Of a stretch of 11,331 nucleotides of DNA, positions 1-7,552 are shown in pieces; positions within the stretch are counted from its first letter, which is position 1; each line of letters opens with the position of its first letter. The notes under the pieces were generated by a model, which did not search any database, was not told the origin of the DNA, and saw only the letters and a program-made list of their open reading frames with translations. The translations under genes were made by a program, and so were the position numbers. The stretch spans positions 1 to 11,331 of the forward strand of contig JBAXYJ010000082.1 of the NCBI GenBank assembly GCA_041670885.1, written 5' to 3'. This DNA comes from JAJBWD01 sp041670885. Its GTDB lineage: Bacteria; Bacillota; Clostridia; Clostridiales; Clostridiaceae.

Positions 1-306
1 AAGTTTTCCACCAAGAACCCCTAAATTCTCCCCAGTAGACAAAACTACCTTATTGTTTATTTCAATCTTCTTTATTGTAACTTTCAGTGTGTCATAAGGC
101 TCTGCTCCTTCAATAAAGATAGGCCCGGATGCCGGGTTTACACGGTTCCAGTCCATGGTTTCCAGCCTATCCTCCTTAGTCTGAATCTGATTAGAAAAGC
201 AGTCCATGGTTTCAATTAAAACTTCAACGCCGCTTTTAATGTTTAAAACAGGTTTGTTATCCTTGGAAAAACTATAAATACTGCTTGTACATGCTACTTT
301 ATACAT
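1..306 (-). CDS. acetamidase/formamidase family protein, N-terminal part (cut by window edge)
   Basis: The first 102 codons of a gene that runs out of the window at position 1. The start is the ATG at 306-304, preceded by AGGAG at 6-nt spacing. The residues I read resemble the N-terminus of the FmdA/AmdA acetamidase/formamidase family, which hydrolyses small amides to acid and ammonia in the cytoplasm: an early segment GVEVLIETMDCF, then a TMDWNRVNPASGPIFIEGAE block (the conserved 'N-P-.-.-G-P-[IVF]-.-[IV]-.-G-A' region) and a DTLKVTIKKIEI strand. The zinc/active-site region lies beyond the edge, so catalytic competence cannot be judged. It starts 47 nt after the stop of a hydrolase pseudogene on the same strand with no terminator between them, so the two were probably cotranscribed. 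The family call rests on pattern recognition of about 100 residues. Confidence 0.75.
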   Translation of the reverse strand, partial: MYKVACTSSIYSFSKDNKPVLNIKSGVEVLIETMDCFSNQIQTKEDRLETMDWNRVNPASGPIFIEGAEPYDTLKVTIKKIEINNKVVLSTGENLGVLGGKL

Positions 307-353
307 AAATAGCTCCTTATTAAATAAATTTTTTTACTCTTTAAATTACGATT

Positions 354-544
354 TTAATTAAGTTTTATTTCTTCTCCTGCCTTAACAATCAGCCTATTCT
401 TTGCTGTAAATTTTACAGCTTTCCCTGCATCAAGAGCATACCCGGTGCCATATGTATAGGAATAGAATTGTTTGCTCCTATTACAATATTTTCATCTGTT
501 GTAATGCGGAAACTTCCATGTCCCTGATATAATAATTTTGCCAT
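354..544 (-). pseudogene. metallo-beta-lactamase-fold hydrolase remnant (internal deletion plus frameshift)
   Basis: An ATG at 544-542 with a good ribosome binding site (AAAGGAGCAG at 551-560) opens a frame reading MAKLLYQGHGSFRITTDENI. This is the typical N-terminus of the Lactamase_B_3-like metal-dependent hydrolases, in which a 'YVDPY...HQHxDH' stretch should follow. Instead the frame jumps straight to what I recognise as the C-terminal end of the same family, NSIPIHMAPG. After that G the frame is broken: adding one T to the CTCTTGATG stretch (plus-strand position about 432-433) restores LFDAGKAVKF, then NRLIVKAGEEIKL, ending at the TAA at 356-354. So about 170 residues, including all metal ligands, were removed in frame, and a separate 1-nt deletion then shifted the tail. 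Unrepaired, translation gives a 43-residue product. A TATAAT-like box lies at 576-581 (minus strand), but I see no good -35 for it. Confidence 0.8.
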
Positions 545-621
545 TTCTTCCTGCTCCTTTATCTATTCTGTCTTAATTATATAACAATAAACAGTAAATC
601 ATATCTTTATTTAAATTTTTT

Positions 622-650
622 TTGAACTTACAGCTTTTAAAAGCTATACT
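622..650 (+). promoter_or_regulatory. sigma-A promoter of the DNA polymerase IV gene, with palindrome in the spacer
   Basis: The -35 is TTGAAC (622-627), the spacer is exactly 17 bp and the -10 is TATACT (645-650). The start codon of the polymerase gene is 63 bp downstream of the -10. A perfect 14-bp palindrome, AGCTTTTAAAAGCT, fills 632-645, between the two boxes and touching the -10, where a repressor could bind. It is not a LexA box: no GAAC-N4-GTTC/GTTT arrangement is present. Confidence 0.7.
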
Positions 651-713
651 TATCTTGAGAATAACAGCGAGTAATATTTTTAAGAGTCAAGTGAGAAACA
701 GGTAGGTGTAAAT

Positions 714-1919
714 ATGCAGAGAGTCATTTTCCTTGTAGATATGAATGCCTTTTTCATAAGCTGTGAAAAAACACGTCATCCTGAAATTATCGGCAAACCT
801 GCTGCAGTGGCAGGGGATCCTAAAAACCGATCAGGAATTATATTAACTGCAAATTATGAAGCACGAAAGTTTGGAGTTAAAACTACTATGGTTCTTCATG
901 AAGCGCTAAAGCTTTGCCCAAACCTGCTTCTTATTCCTCCTGATCATAAATTTTATGAAAGGATATCCGGAGAAGTCATGAATATATTTTCCAGGTTTAC
1001 TCCTGTTATTGAGCAAAACAGCATTGATGAAGCCTGGCTGGACATGACGGGGTGTGAAGGAATCTTCGGTAAGCCTGAAAAGTCCGCAGAAAATATTCAG
1101 GAACGCATCAAAAACGAACTGGGCTTATGGTGTTCAATAGGTATATCTGAAAATAAATTCCTGTCAAAAATGGCTTCGGACATGAAAAAGCCTTTAGGCA
1201 TTACGGAACTTTGGAAGAAGGATATTAAGGAGAAGTTATGGCCTCTGCCGGTTAAATCTATGTATGGTGTTGGTAAGCAGACTGCTCAAAAACTTCAAAG
1301 CATGAGAATTGAAACTATTGAAGATCTTGCACTTTCAAGCAGGGATAATATTATAAAAAAGCTGGGCAAAACAGGAGCTGATATTATTCAGCTTGCTAAC
1401 GGCATTGATACCTCACCTGTTACGCCTCATTCACAAGGTGACATGAAATCAATAGGCCGGTCTACTACGCTGTCTAAGGACATTTCAGATATAGAACAGG
1501 CAAAGCTTGTTTTGATGCAGCTTTCAGATGAAATTGGGATGTCCGCGCGAAAATATGGAAAGAAAGGCCGCACCGTACAAATAAATATTAAATATTCTAA
1601 TTTCCAGACCATCACCAGGCAAAAATCAGTACCTGCAACAAACCTGACCAGAGAAATTTATTCTGCAGGAATTGATCTCCTAAAGAAAAATTGGAATGAA
1701 GTTTTAAAGGTGAGGCTGCTTGGAATAAGCATCAGTGGATTTGATGAAGAGACAGGGGCTAAACAGATATCCATGTTTCAGCTTCCTGAGATCAAGGATG
1801 AAAAGAATGACATGGAAAAGATTTATAAACTAGAAAATACTGTAGATACCATACGGCAAAAGTATGGCACTTCAATAATTAACCGGGGTATATTGATGAA
1901 AAAGAAGAATAAAAAATGA
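714..1919 (+). CDS. dinB: DNA polymerase IV (Y-family translesion polymerase, DinB)
   Basis: Error-prone Y-family polymerase of 401 residues, the usual size for the group, which extends primers across damaged template bases. The palm carries the metal ligands: VDMNAFF near the start (D9, with steric-gate aromatic F14) and SIDEAWLD (D105, E106). TANYEARKFGVK (residues 45-56) is the conserved fingers segment. SIGISENKFLSKMASDMKKPLG (141-162) is the palm/thumb segment, followed by the helix-hairpin-helix-like MYGVGKQTAQKL and the little-finger domain. QISMFQL (351-357) fits the QxxMFxL sliding-clamp binding motif. The last 40 residues (VDTIRQKYGTSIINRGILM) resemble the tails of PolY proteins in Firmicutes. 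The ATG follows an AGGTAGGTG ribosome binding site. The gene is monocistronic, with its own promoter and a terminator 9 bp past the stop. The family is certain; whether to call it DinB or a Bacillus YqjH/YqjW-type paralogue is less so. Confidence 0.93.
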   Translation: MQRVIFLVDMNAFFISCEKTRHPEIIGKPAAVAGDPKNRSGIILTANYEARKFGVKTTMVLHEALKLCPNLLLIPPDHKFYERISGEVMNIFSRFTPVIEQNSIDEAWLDMTGCEGIFGKPEKSAENIQERIKNELGLWCSIGISENKFLSKMASDMKKPLGITELWKKDIKEKLWPLPVKSMYGVGKQTAQKLQSMRIETIEDLALSSRDNIIKKLGKTGADIIQLANGIDTSPVTPHSQGDMKSIGRSTTLSKDISDIEQAKLVLMQLSDEIGMSARKYGKKGRTVQINIKYSNFQTITRQKSVPATNLTREIYSAGIDLLKKNWNEVLKVRLLGISISGFDEETGAKQISMFQLPEIKDEKNDMEKIYKLENTVDTIRQKYGTSIINRGILMKKKNKK

Positions 1920-1927
1920 TAAAGCAA

Positions 1928-1956
1928 AGGAGCAGTTTTAATTTTATACTGCTCCT
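1928..1956. terminator. bidirectional terminator between convergent genes
   Basis: A perfect 9-bp stem AGGAGCAGT / ACTGCTCCT with an 11-nt AT loop lies in the 44 bp between the polymerase stop and the yhgE stop. On the minus strand the stem is followed by T-rich sequence (TTGCTTTATCATTTTTT), so it should end the yhgE transcript. On the plus strand the downstream sequence is only weakly T-rich. It is the only candidate for either gene. Confidence 0.7.
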
Positions 1957-1963
1957 CTATAAA

Positions 1964-4621
1964 TTATGCTGTTTGTGTTTCCATTTCCTTTAACTTTTCC
2001 TGAATCTTGTCTGCACGGCCTTTCATTAATATAGAAATTAATAAGAAAACTGCAAGTGCTGCTGCAAGTATTGTAACATCCTTAATTACTATCATATTAT
2101 CTGATCCGGAAATAATTTCCCTTAAAGCAGATACACAGTAAGTAAACGGCAAATAAGGATTTATTACTTTAAAGAATTTTGGAACAACCTCCAGTGGGAA
2201 TGTTCCGGCACAGGATGTAAGCTGTAATATTAAAAGCACTATTGATAACAGTTTTCCTGCCTGTCCCAGTAAAAATACAAGACTTTGTATAATTGCTATA
2301 AATACATAGGACATAAATATATTAAACAAGAAATAGGCTGCTATATTATGCGGCTTTAAGCCTAATAATAGAACTACTGTGCTTACAAGCACTGCCTGAA
2401 GAATTCCAATAAAACCATAGGATAAAAATTTACCTGCTGCTATGGAAGCGGATGATGCCTCTATATCACTGTCAACCTTATCGGTAATTACAAAGAACAT
2501 CATTATTGCTCCAACCCATAAGGACAGCGGTATAAAATATGGAGTGAACCCGGTTCCATAGTTTTTAACTGCATTGATTGGCTTTTCATCCAATATAACC
2601 GGATCTGATACAAACTTACCCATAGTGCTGCTGTCATTAACAAGACTTTTGTTAATTTCACTACTGCCGCCTTGTAGTTTATCATAAAGCTCTTTTGAAC
2701 CATCCTGAAGCTGAACCAATCCATCATATAAACTTCCAGAACCAGTGAAGAGTTCCTGTACCCCATCTGAAAGTGAAGGTATACTGTTTTTTAATGATGT
2801 TAGTCCATTTTTAAGGCTTAGTGATCCATTATATAGCGGAATCATTCCATCTTTAACTAATTTACCGGAACCTGTATACAGAATATTAATTCCGCTGCTT
2901 AAATCCGGCATCTTGCTGTATAAAGTACTGATTCCAATATTAAGATCAGATGCACCGCTGTTGATCCCTGTTAATCCATCATTTAGTACAGCTGAACCTG
3001 ATGCTGCATCTGCTATGCCCTTGGAAAGCTGTCCCATTCCATCACCTACAGCAGCAACTCCGCTGGTCAGCTTTTCAGATGACGGCAGTAACTGGCTGCT
3101 GAAGACTGCACTAACCTGACTTGTTCCTGCTGCAAGCTTTGCGGATGAAGGTACCAGTGAAGAATTAACCTTTCCTGATAAAGCGGTTATCCCGGTACTT
3201 AAGCCTTGTGCTCCTGTACTTAAATTTTCAGCCCCTGTCTTAAGCGCTGATATTTGAGCTGCTGCTTCCGGTGTATTAGATGCTGTAAGTATTGCTGAAA
3301 TCTTTTGTATATCGCTGTCACCTGCAGCCTCTGGATGATTCTTTATATAATCCTGAAGAGCTGCTGCAATTCCAGTCTGCGTACCTGTTACCCCGGTTAT
3401 CATTTTATTAACGCCATCTGAAACTGATTTCGCTCCTGCAGCTAAACCTGCTGCTCCTGATTTTATTCCCAGGGGATTCCCGTTACTGTCAACTGCAGTT
3501 GTATTCAGCGCAGTGTTCAATGTATTTATTCCCTGGTCAAGGGCTTTAGCTCCTTCATTTAATCCTACCGGATTACCATTTGGATCATTTTCAGTAGTTG
3601 TTATGGCATTACCCAGGTTTTTTAATCCTGAATTAAATGCATTCATTCCTGCTTTTAATCCTAATGGATTACCGGAGCTGTCTTTAGTATCAGTTACTAT
3701 CCCATTGTAAATAGAACTTGCTCCAGCACTTGCAGTTTTTAATCCATCTTTTAATGAGCTGCTGCCACTTTGGGCATCTTTTAAGGCACTTTTAAGTTTG
3801 TAAGAGCCATCATTTAATTTGCTGATTCCAGAAGTTAGCGCTGGAATCTGACTATTTAGTGATCCTATTCCCTTATTAAGCTGAGACGCACCAGTCTTAG
3901 CGTCTACAATTCCCTTACTTAAGCTATAAGATCCTGTAAAAAGCTTTGACACTCCATCTGACAACTCAGGCACTTTGTCATTCATCTGCTGAAGGCCATC
4001 TTTTAATTCTCCGCTTCCGTCTTTTGCTGAAGTTATTCCGGTATAAAGTTCATTGCTTCCGTCAGCAGCCTTATTAAGACCATCCTGTAAATCATACAGA
4101 TTGTCAAAGGTTACTTTTGTATACTCATCAGTAATATTTTTAGAGATTTCATCTTTAAGCTCTAAGGCAATTTTAGCATCTACCTGAGACCCTATAAAGT
4201 TTTTCTTGTCATTTGATGAATAAATTATCTTTGGCTGCTCCGGTTTTCCAATTTTGGCACTTAAGGATTTTTGAGAGAAATCCTCCGGAATAATAAAGAC
4301 TGCATAATAATCATTACCTTTAAGACCTTTTTCAGCCTGGCTTAAAGTTGTAAATTTCCAGCCTACTTTATTATTCCCCTTTAAGTTAACAATAATATCA
4401 TTACCATAGTTTACAGTTTTGTCATTGTCGAGGGCTCCCTTATCCAAGTTTACAACTGCTATTGATACATTCTGAAGTTTGCTGTATGGATCCCAGAAAG
4501 CTGCCAGGTATAATAGGCTGTAAAGAAGAGGCACAATTATGATTGCTATAACAGATACTCTTATAAATCTGTTTTTAAAAATACTGGATATGTCTCTCCA
4601 TGCTATCTTGAGAAAATTCAT
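1964..4621 (-). CDS. yhgE: YhgE/Pip-domain membrane protein
   Basis: 885-residue protein of the YhgE/Pip family (relatives: lactococcal phage infection protein Pip, YueB/EsaA-type proteins). One membrane helix lies at about residues 21-43. A large extracellular region (about 45-685) follows, built of very many 'LxxGxxxLxxG' heptad-like units (such as ELKDGLQQM, QLSKGIADA, SLKNGLTSL), which probably form a long rod. The C-terminus has five predicted helices (about 692-712, 732-754, 759-781, 789-810, 848-866) resembling an ABC-2-type permease domain, then a charged cytoplasmic tail (KIQEKLKEME). The ATG at 4621 has AGGAG 7 nt upstream. It lies downstream of a TetR gene on the same strand, but a terminator and a separate operator-covered promoter separate them, so it is a controlled unit of its own. 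Family members act as phage receptors or in envelope/export functions; the substrate here is unknown. Confidence 0.9.
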   Translation of the reverse strand: MNFLKIAWRDISSIFKNRFIRVSVIAIIIVPLLYSLLYLAAFWDPYSKLQNVSIAVVNLDKGALDNDKTVNYGNDIIVNLKGNNKVGWKFTTLSQAEKGLKGNDYYAVFIIPEDFSQKSLSAKIGKPEQPKIIYSSNDKKNFIGSQVDAKIALELKDEISKNITDEYTKVTFDNLYDLQDGLNKAADGSNELYTGITSAKDGSGELKDGLQQMNDKVPELSDGVSKLFTGSYSLSKGIVDAKTGASQLNKGIGSLNSQIPALTSGISKLNDGSYKLKSALKDAQSGSSSLKDGLKTASAGASSIYNGIVTDTKDSSGNPLGLKAGMNAFNSGLKNLGNAITTTENDPNGNPVGLNEGAKALDQGINTLNTALNTTAVDSNGNPLGIKSGAAGLAAGAKSVSDGVNKMITGVTGTQTGIAAALQDYIKNHPEAAGDSDIQKISAILTASNTPEAAAQISALKTGAENLSTGAQGLSTGITALSGKVNSSLVPSSAKLAAGTSQVSAVFSSQLLPSSEKLTSGVAAVGDGMGQLSKGIADAASGSAVLNDGLTGINSGASDLNIGISTLYSKMPDLSSGINILYTGSGKLVKDGMIPLYNGSLSLKNGLTSLKNSIPSLSDGVQELFTGSGSLYDGLVQLQDGSKELYDKLQGGSSEINKSLVNDSSTMGKFVSDPVILDEKPINAVKNYGTGFTPYFIPLSLWVGAIMMFFVITDKVDSDIEASSASIAAGKFLSYGFIGILQAVLVSTVVLLLGLKPHNIAAYFLFNIFMSYVFIAIIQSLVFLLGQAGKLLSIVLLILQLTSCAGTFPLEVVPKFFKVINPYLPFTYCVSALREIISGSDNMIVIKDVTILAAALAVFLLISILMKGRADKIQEKLKEMETQTA
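3395..3682 (-). repeat. three in-frame 32-residue repeats inside yhgE
   Basis: Within the heptad-rich ectodomain three units begin with DSSGNPLGL (residue 314), DPNGNPVGL (346) and DSNGNPLGI (378), exactly 32 residues (96 bp) apart. Each has an Asp/Asn/Gly-rich turn followed by a helical LxxG segment. The turn (D-x-[SN]-G-N-P-x-G) resembles an acidic loop and could bind calcium or act as a hinge; that is inference. The nucleotide copies have diverged, so the duplication is not recent. Confidence 0.75.
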
Positions 4622-4647
4622 GTTATCACTCCTAGCAAATACATTTA

Positions 4648-4682
4648 TATACTGACTGTTCAGTATAAACTGACTGGTCAGT
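4648..4682. promoter_or_regulatory. two TetR-type operators over the yhgE transcription start
   Basis: Operator 1 (4648-4667) is TATACTGA-CTGT-TCAGTATA, with perfect 8-bp arms. Operator 2 (4669-4682) is ACTGAC-TG-GTCAGT, with perfect 6-bp arms. Their centres are 18 bp apart. They begin just after the yhgE -10 box and cover the expected start of transcription, the classic place for repression. The same core appears upstream of the neighbouring TetR gene, which makes that protein the likely binder. Confidence 0.82.
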
Positions 4683-4686
4683 ATTA

Positions 4687-4715
4687 TTTATACTCTCTTC
4701 CTGTAAAATTGTCAA
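4687..4715 (-). promoter_or_regulatory. yhgE promoter
   Basis: On the minus strand a perfect -35, TTGACA (4715-4710), a 17-bp spacer and -10 TATAAA (4692-4687). The expected start, near 4680, falls inside operator 2. A near-consensus promoter under tight operators suggests strong expression once the repressor leaves. Confidence 0.82.
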
Positions 4716-4780
4716 TGAACAAATTGTAAACAAAATATACTTAGGTAATTTTCTCTAAGGAATCTTAGGTTCTCCAAGGT

Positions 4781-4810
4781 AAAAAAAAGAAGGCTGAAAT
4801 ATTTTCAACC
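4781..4810 (-). terminator. terminator of the tetR gene
   Basis: On the minus strand GGTTGAAA-ATA-TTTCAGCC, an 8-bp stem with one G-U pair, is followed by TTC and eight T (4788-4781). It begins 8 bp after the tetR stop, so tetR is transcribed alone and yhgE depends on its own promoter. Confidence 0.85.
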
Positions 4811-4818
4811 CACCCAGC

Positions 4819-5385
4819 TTATGCTTCAATGCCTTTTAATATGTAATTTGTAAGATTATCCACAACCTCAGCTACTTCTTTTTTATCTTTATTAATAAGC
4901 TCATATACCGCAGCTGAGCAAAGGGTCCCAAAAAAAGTATAGGCCATAAAAGATGCTTCTCCATTTTTAATTGCGCCTTCAGCCATTGCATTTTCAAGAT
5001 ATTTTTGAATAGTTACTATATAACTTTCAATATAATCTCTGAGCTGAATTTGTCTTATTTCTTTACCCCAAAGCTGACTCATGATAACTTTAAAAAAATC
5101 CCTGTTTTCATAGACTAAGTTAAGCTGTACTTTGCACATTATTTTAATCTTTGTAAGAGAATCCTCAGCTTTAGAGGCTTCTTCTTCCATTTCCTCTTTT
5201 ATAAGAGTCATTCCCTCTGTTATTATATATTTAAAGATTTCTTCCTTACTTTTAAAATGATAATATAAGGTTCCCTTAGCAACCCCTGCATATGCTGCAA
5301 TCTCATCCATTGTAGCACCATCATACCCACTATCTGAAAATACTTTTATAGCTGAGTTAAAAATGCTCATTTTAGTACTATTCAC
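4819..5385 (-). CDS. TetR/AcrR-family transcriptional repressor
   Basis: 188 residues, typical TetR length. The N-terminal DNA-binding domain is clear: IFNSAIKVFSDSGYDGATMDEIA, then AGVAKGTLYYHFKSKEEIF (residues about 8-51), with the helix-turn-helix recognition helix in GVAKGTLYYHF. The remainder is the helical ligand-binding/dimer domain, which has no signature I can tie to a ligand. The start is GTG at 5385-5383, supported by TTTGGAG 7 nt upstream; the ATG six codons in (TKMSIF) has no Shine-Dalgarno of its own. A palindrome of the type found at the yhgE promoter lies between its promoter and its start codon, so autoregulation and control of yhgE are both likely. The inducer is unknown. 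Confidence 0.93.
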   Translation of the reverse strand: MNSTKMSIFNSAIKVFSDSGYDGATMDEIAAYAGVAKGTLYYHFKSKEEIFKYIITEGMTLIKEEMEEEASKAEDSLTKIKIMCKVQLNLVYENRDFFKVIMSQLWGKEIRQIQLRDYIESYIVTIQKYLENAMAEGAIKNGEASFMAYTFFGTLCSAAVYELINKDKKEVAEVVDNLTNYILKGIEA

Positions 5386-5406
5386 TATATCACTCCAAAC
5401 ATATTA

Positions 5407-5426
5407 GTATATGACCAGTCAGTATA
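5407..5426. promoter_or_regulatory. third TetR-type operator, upstream of tetR
   Basis: Minus-strand sequence TATACTGACTGGTCATATAC, with a perfect TGAC-CA-GTCA core on the plus strand. The left half matches yhgE operator 1 and the centre TGACTGGTCA is identical to yhgE operator 2. The right half is degenerate, so it is probably a weaker site. It lies just downstream of the tetR start of transcription. Confidence 0.75.
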
Positions 5427-5441
5427 ATTTATTACAATTTT

Positions 5442-5469
5442 ATTATACTATTACATATACATTAAACAA
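5442..5469 (-). promoter_or_regulatory. tetR promoter
   Basis: On the minus strand -35 TTGTTT (5469-5464), a 16-bp spacer and a perfect -10 TATAAT (5447-5442). The third operator lies about 16-35 bp downstream of the -10, in the leader. Confidence 0.6.
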
Positions 5470-5476
5470 TAGATGA

Positions 5477-5644
5477 ATTAAAAATACAAACAATAAATTA
5501 GTTAATGAAAAAACTCAGCTATCTAAGGAAATTGACAATCAAAATAAATTATTAGATTTAAGAAATCTTTTAGATGTAAAGTTTTATTATCTGCTCTTTG
5601 ATATGAGACATGGCAGTATAATGGAACCCTCAGGTTCCCTTTGA
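5477..5644 (+). other. open 55-codon frame without a start, possible gene remnant
   Basis: Open reading on the plus strand between a TGA at 5474-5476 and a TGA at 5642-5644. It has no usable start or ribosome binding site; the first ATG is at 5603. The translation is Leu/Asn/Lys-rich and looks like a short coiled coil (KLVNEKTQLSKEIDNQNKLL) followed by DVKFYYLLFDMRHGS. I do not recognise it. It could be the tail of a lost regulator or simple chance in AT-rich sequence. Chance is at least as likely. Confidence 0.2.
5623..5638. terminator. hairpin downstream of the aminopeptidase gene
   Basis: A perfect 6-bp stem GGAACC-CTCA-GGTTCC lies 14 bp after the aminopeptidase stop. It has no T-tract on the minus strand (ATTATACTG follows); on the plus strand CTTTGATTTTAATTTT follows. 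Position suggests a 3' end or stability hairpin for the aminopeptidase mRNA, but as an intrinsic terminator it fits the plus strand better. Confidence 0.4.
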
Positions 5645-5652
5645 TTTTAATT

Positions 5653-7431
5653 TTATATTTCCCTGGTTTCTTTCTCCAGCCAGCTTTTCTCTTCTTCATT
5701 TAAATAAGGGGAAAGTTTTGCATATACATCTTTATGGTAAGTATTCAGCCATTTCTTTTCATCTTCTGTCAGCATATCTTTATCAATTCCATCTAAATCG
5801 ATAGGGCAATAGGTTATGGATTCAAACTTCATAAACTGTCCAAACTCTGTTTTTTCATCCTCCAGTGTCAGCATCATATTTTCAGTTCTTATACCGTGTT
5901 TTCCTTCTTTGTATATTCCAGGTTCATTAGTAATATTCATTCCCTTTTCAAAAACTATATTGTTGGGAATTGGGCTTATTTTCTGAGGTCCTTCATGGAC
6001 ACTTAAAAGATATCCTACTCCATGACCTGTTCCACACTTATAATCCAGACCATATTTCCAAATAGGCTGTCTTGCTATTATATCCAGGTTAGAACCTGTG
6101 GTACCATATAAAAATTTGGCTTCTGATAGTGCAATATTTGACTTAAGGACCAGAGTAAAATCTCTTTTCTCTACTTCAGTCAGCTTTCCTAATGCTATAG
6201 TCCTGGTAATATCAGTAGTTCCATTGAAATATTGTCCGCCTGAATCTACCAGAAAAAATCCTTCATTTTTAAGGGTATACTGTGTTTCCTTTTGTGCTTT
6301 ATAATGCATCATAGCAGCGTGATCTTTATATGCTGCTATAGTGTCAAAGCTAAGACCAATGCATAAGTCATTCTGTCTTCTTAAAGCTTCTAATTTATCT
6401 GACGCAGAAATCTCTGTAATTTCTTCTTTTCCTATAGATGTTTTCAGCCATTTTATAAATTTAACCATGGCTACTCCATCGTTTATTTCGCAGCATCTTA
6501 TGTTTTCTATCTCAATTTCATTTTTTACAGCTTTTAATTTAGTTGTTATATTAGGGCTTTCAATTTTTGCCGTATCCCTGTTTATGGCACTATAAAGCTT
6601 TGCATTTACCCTGCTGGTATCCAGCATAACCGTATCGTTCTTTAAAAGATGATTCAGGAATTGCTGAACATCCTCATAATCCTGGAGTTTCACGTCATCA
6701 GATTCCAGTATCCGTTTAACCTTCTCAGGAACCTTAGAATAATTGATAAACAGCCAGCACTTGCATTCTGATACTATTACATTTGATATTATAACCGGAG
6801 TATTTGATACATCATTTCCTCTTATATTTAGAAGCCATGCAATATCGTCTAAAGAAGTTAACAGAAAGTAATTTGCCCCGCTTCTTTTCATTTCAATTCT
6901 TACTTCATTCAATTTTTCTGTTCTTGATTTTCCTGCATATTTTACATCATGAATGAAAATAGGATATGTAGGGATTGATGGCCTGTCCTTCCAAAGCTCA
7001 TTGATTAAATCTTTTTCCATTTTAATTGCTATAGATTTTGATTTAAATGCTTTTTCCATGTCTCTAACCATATCTGTCGAAAAAACGCTTCCATCAAAAC
7101 CAACTGTACTTTTTTCTTTAAGATTACTTTTTAACCATTCAGTGTAGGAGGGTACCCCTGGTTCTGCCATTTTAAATAAACTTATTCCAGAACCCTGCAG
7201 CTGTTTTTGGGCTTGAATATAGTATCTGCCATCTGTCCATAGCCCTGCACCGTCTAAAGTTACAACTACAGTGCCCGCCGATCCTGTAAAGCCTGATATC
7301 CACTCTCTGCATTTCCAATGTTCTGATACATATTCACTCTGATGTGCATCAAAACTGGGAATTATGTAAGCATCCATATTATTTTGTTTCATAAGCTGTC
7401 TTAGGTTTTCTATCCTATCTTTGATTTTCAT
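5653..7431 (-). CDS. Xaa-Pro aminopeptidase (M24B, aminopeptidase P family)
   Basis: 592 residues, the long three-domain form of aminopeptidase P, which removes an N-terminal residue preceding proline using two metal ions, in the cytoplasm (no signal peptide seen). Residues about 1-150 and 160-295 are two creatinase-like domains (FTGSAGTVVV, GLWTDGRYYIQA; LDDIAWLLNIRG). From about 310 comes the pita-bread catalytic domain with all five metal ligands: D396 (LVDSGGQY), D407 (TTDITRT), H470 (GTGHGVGYLL), E503 (TNEPGIY) and E517 (IRTENMM). The accessory histidines H376 (MMHY) and H479 (VHEGP) are present too. The last 60 residues form the M24 C-terminal extension. The ATG follows GCGGAGG at 7-nt spacing. 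Probably monocistronic, serving peptide turnover. No truncation or missing catalytic residue. Confidence 0.95.
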   Translation of the reverse strand: MKIKDRIENLRQLMKQNNMDAYIIPSFDAHQSEYVSEHWKCREWISGFTGSAGTVVVTLDGAGLWTDGRYYIQAQKQLQGSGISLFKMAEPGVPSYTEWLKSNLKEKSTVGFDGSVFSTDMVRDMEKAFKSKSIAIKMEKDLINELWKDRPSIPTYPIFIHDVKYAGKSRTEKLNEVRIEMKRSGANYFLLTSLDDIAWLLNIRGNDVSNTPVIISNVIVSECKCWLFINYSKVPEKVKRILESDDVKLQDYEDVQQFLNHLLKNDTVMLDTSRVNAKLYSAINRDTAKIESPNITTKLKAVKNEIEIENIRCCEINDGVAMVKFIKWLKTSIGKEEITEISASDKLEALRRQNDLCIGLSFDTIAAYKDHAAMMHYKAQKETQYTLKNEGFFLVDSGGQYFNGTTDITRTIALGKLTEVEKRDFTLVLKSNIALSEAKFLYGTTGSNLDIIARQPIWKYGLDYKCGTGHGVGYLLSVHEGPQKISPIPNNIVFEKGMNITNEPGIYKEGKHGIRTENMMLTLEDEKTEFGQFMKFESITYCPIDLDGIDKDMLTEDEKKWLNTYHKDVYAKLSPYLNEEEKSWLEKETREI

Positions 7432-7483
7432 AGCTTAACCTCCGCATTCTATAAGTTGCAAAGCTTTTTTATAGCTTTAAATC

Positions 7484-7489
7484 ATTATA
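7484..7489 (-). promoter_or_regulatory. -10 box of the aminopeptidase promoter
   Basis: A perfect TATAAT on the minus strand, about 53 bp before the start codon. At 17-bp spacing the -35 is poor (ATGTAA), so only the -10 is claimed. The leader contains a small AAAGCT/AGCTTT hairpin at 7460-7478. Confidence 0.4.
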
Positions 7490-7552
7490 CACCTTTATGT
7501 CATTTTTTACATATTACTATAAATAGATTCATACATTGCTAAAATGAGACAT

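Noticed and set aside
622..650. LexA/SOS box at the polymerase IV promoter
   Set aside because: GAAC in the -35 is not followed at four bases by GTTC or GTTT, and no other LexA-like dyad lies in the upstream region.
2745..3119. A 124-codon plus-strand open frame opposite yhgE (and a similar 65-codon one at 3513-3710)
   Set aside because: Pro/Leu/Ser-rich translations that mirror the repetitive yhgE coding strand; no ribosome binding site or promoter.
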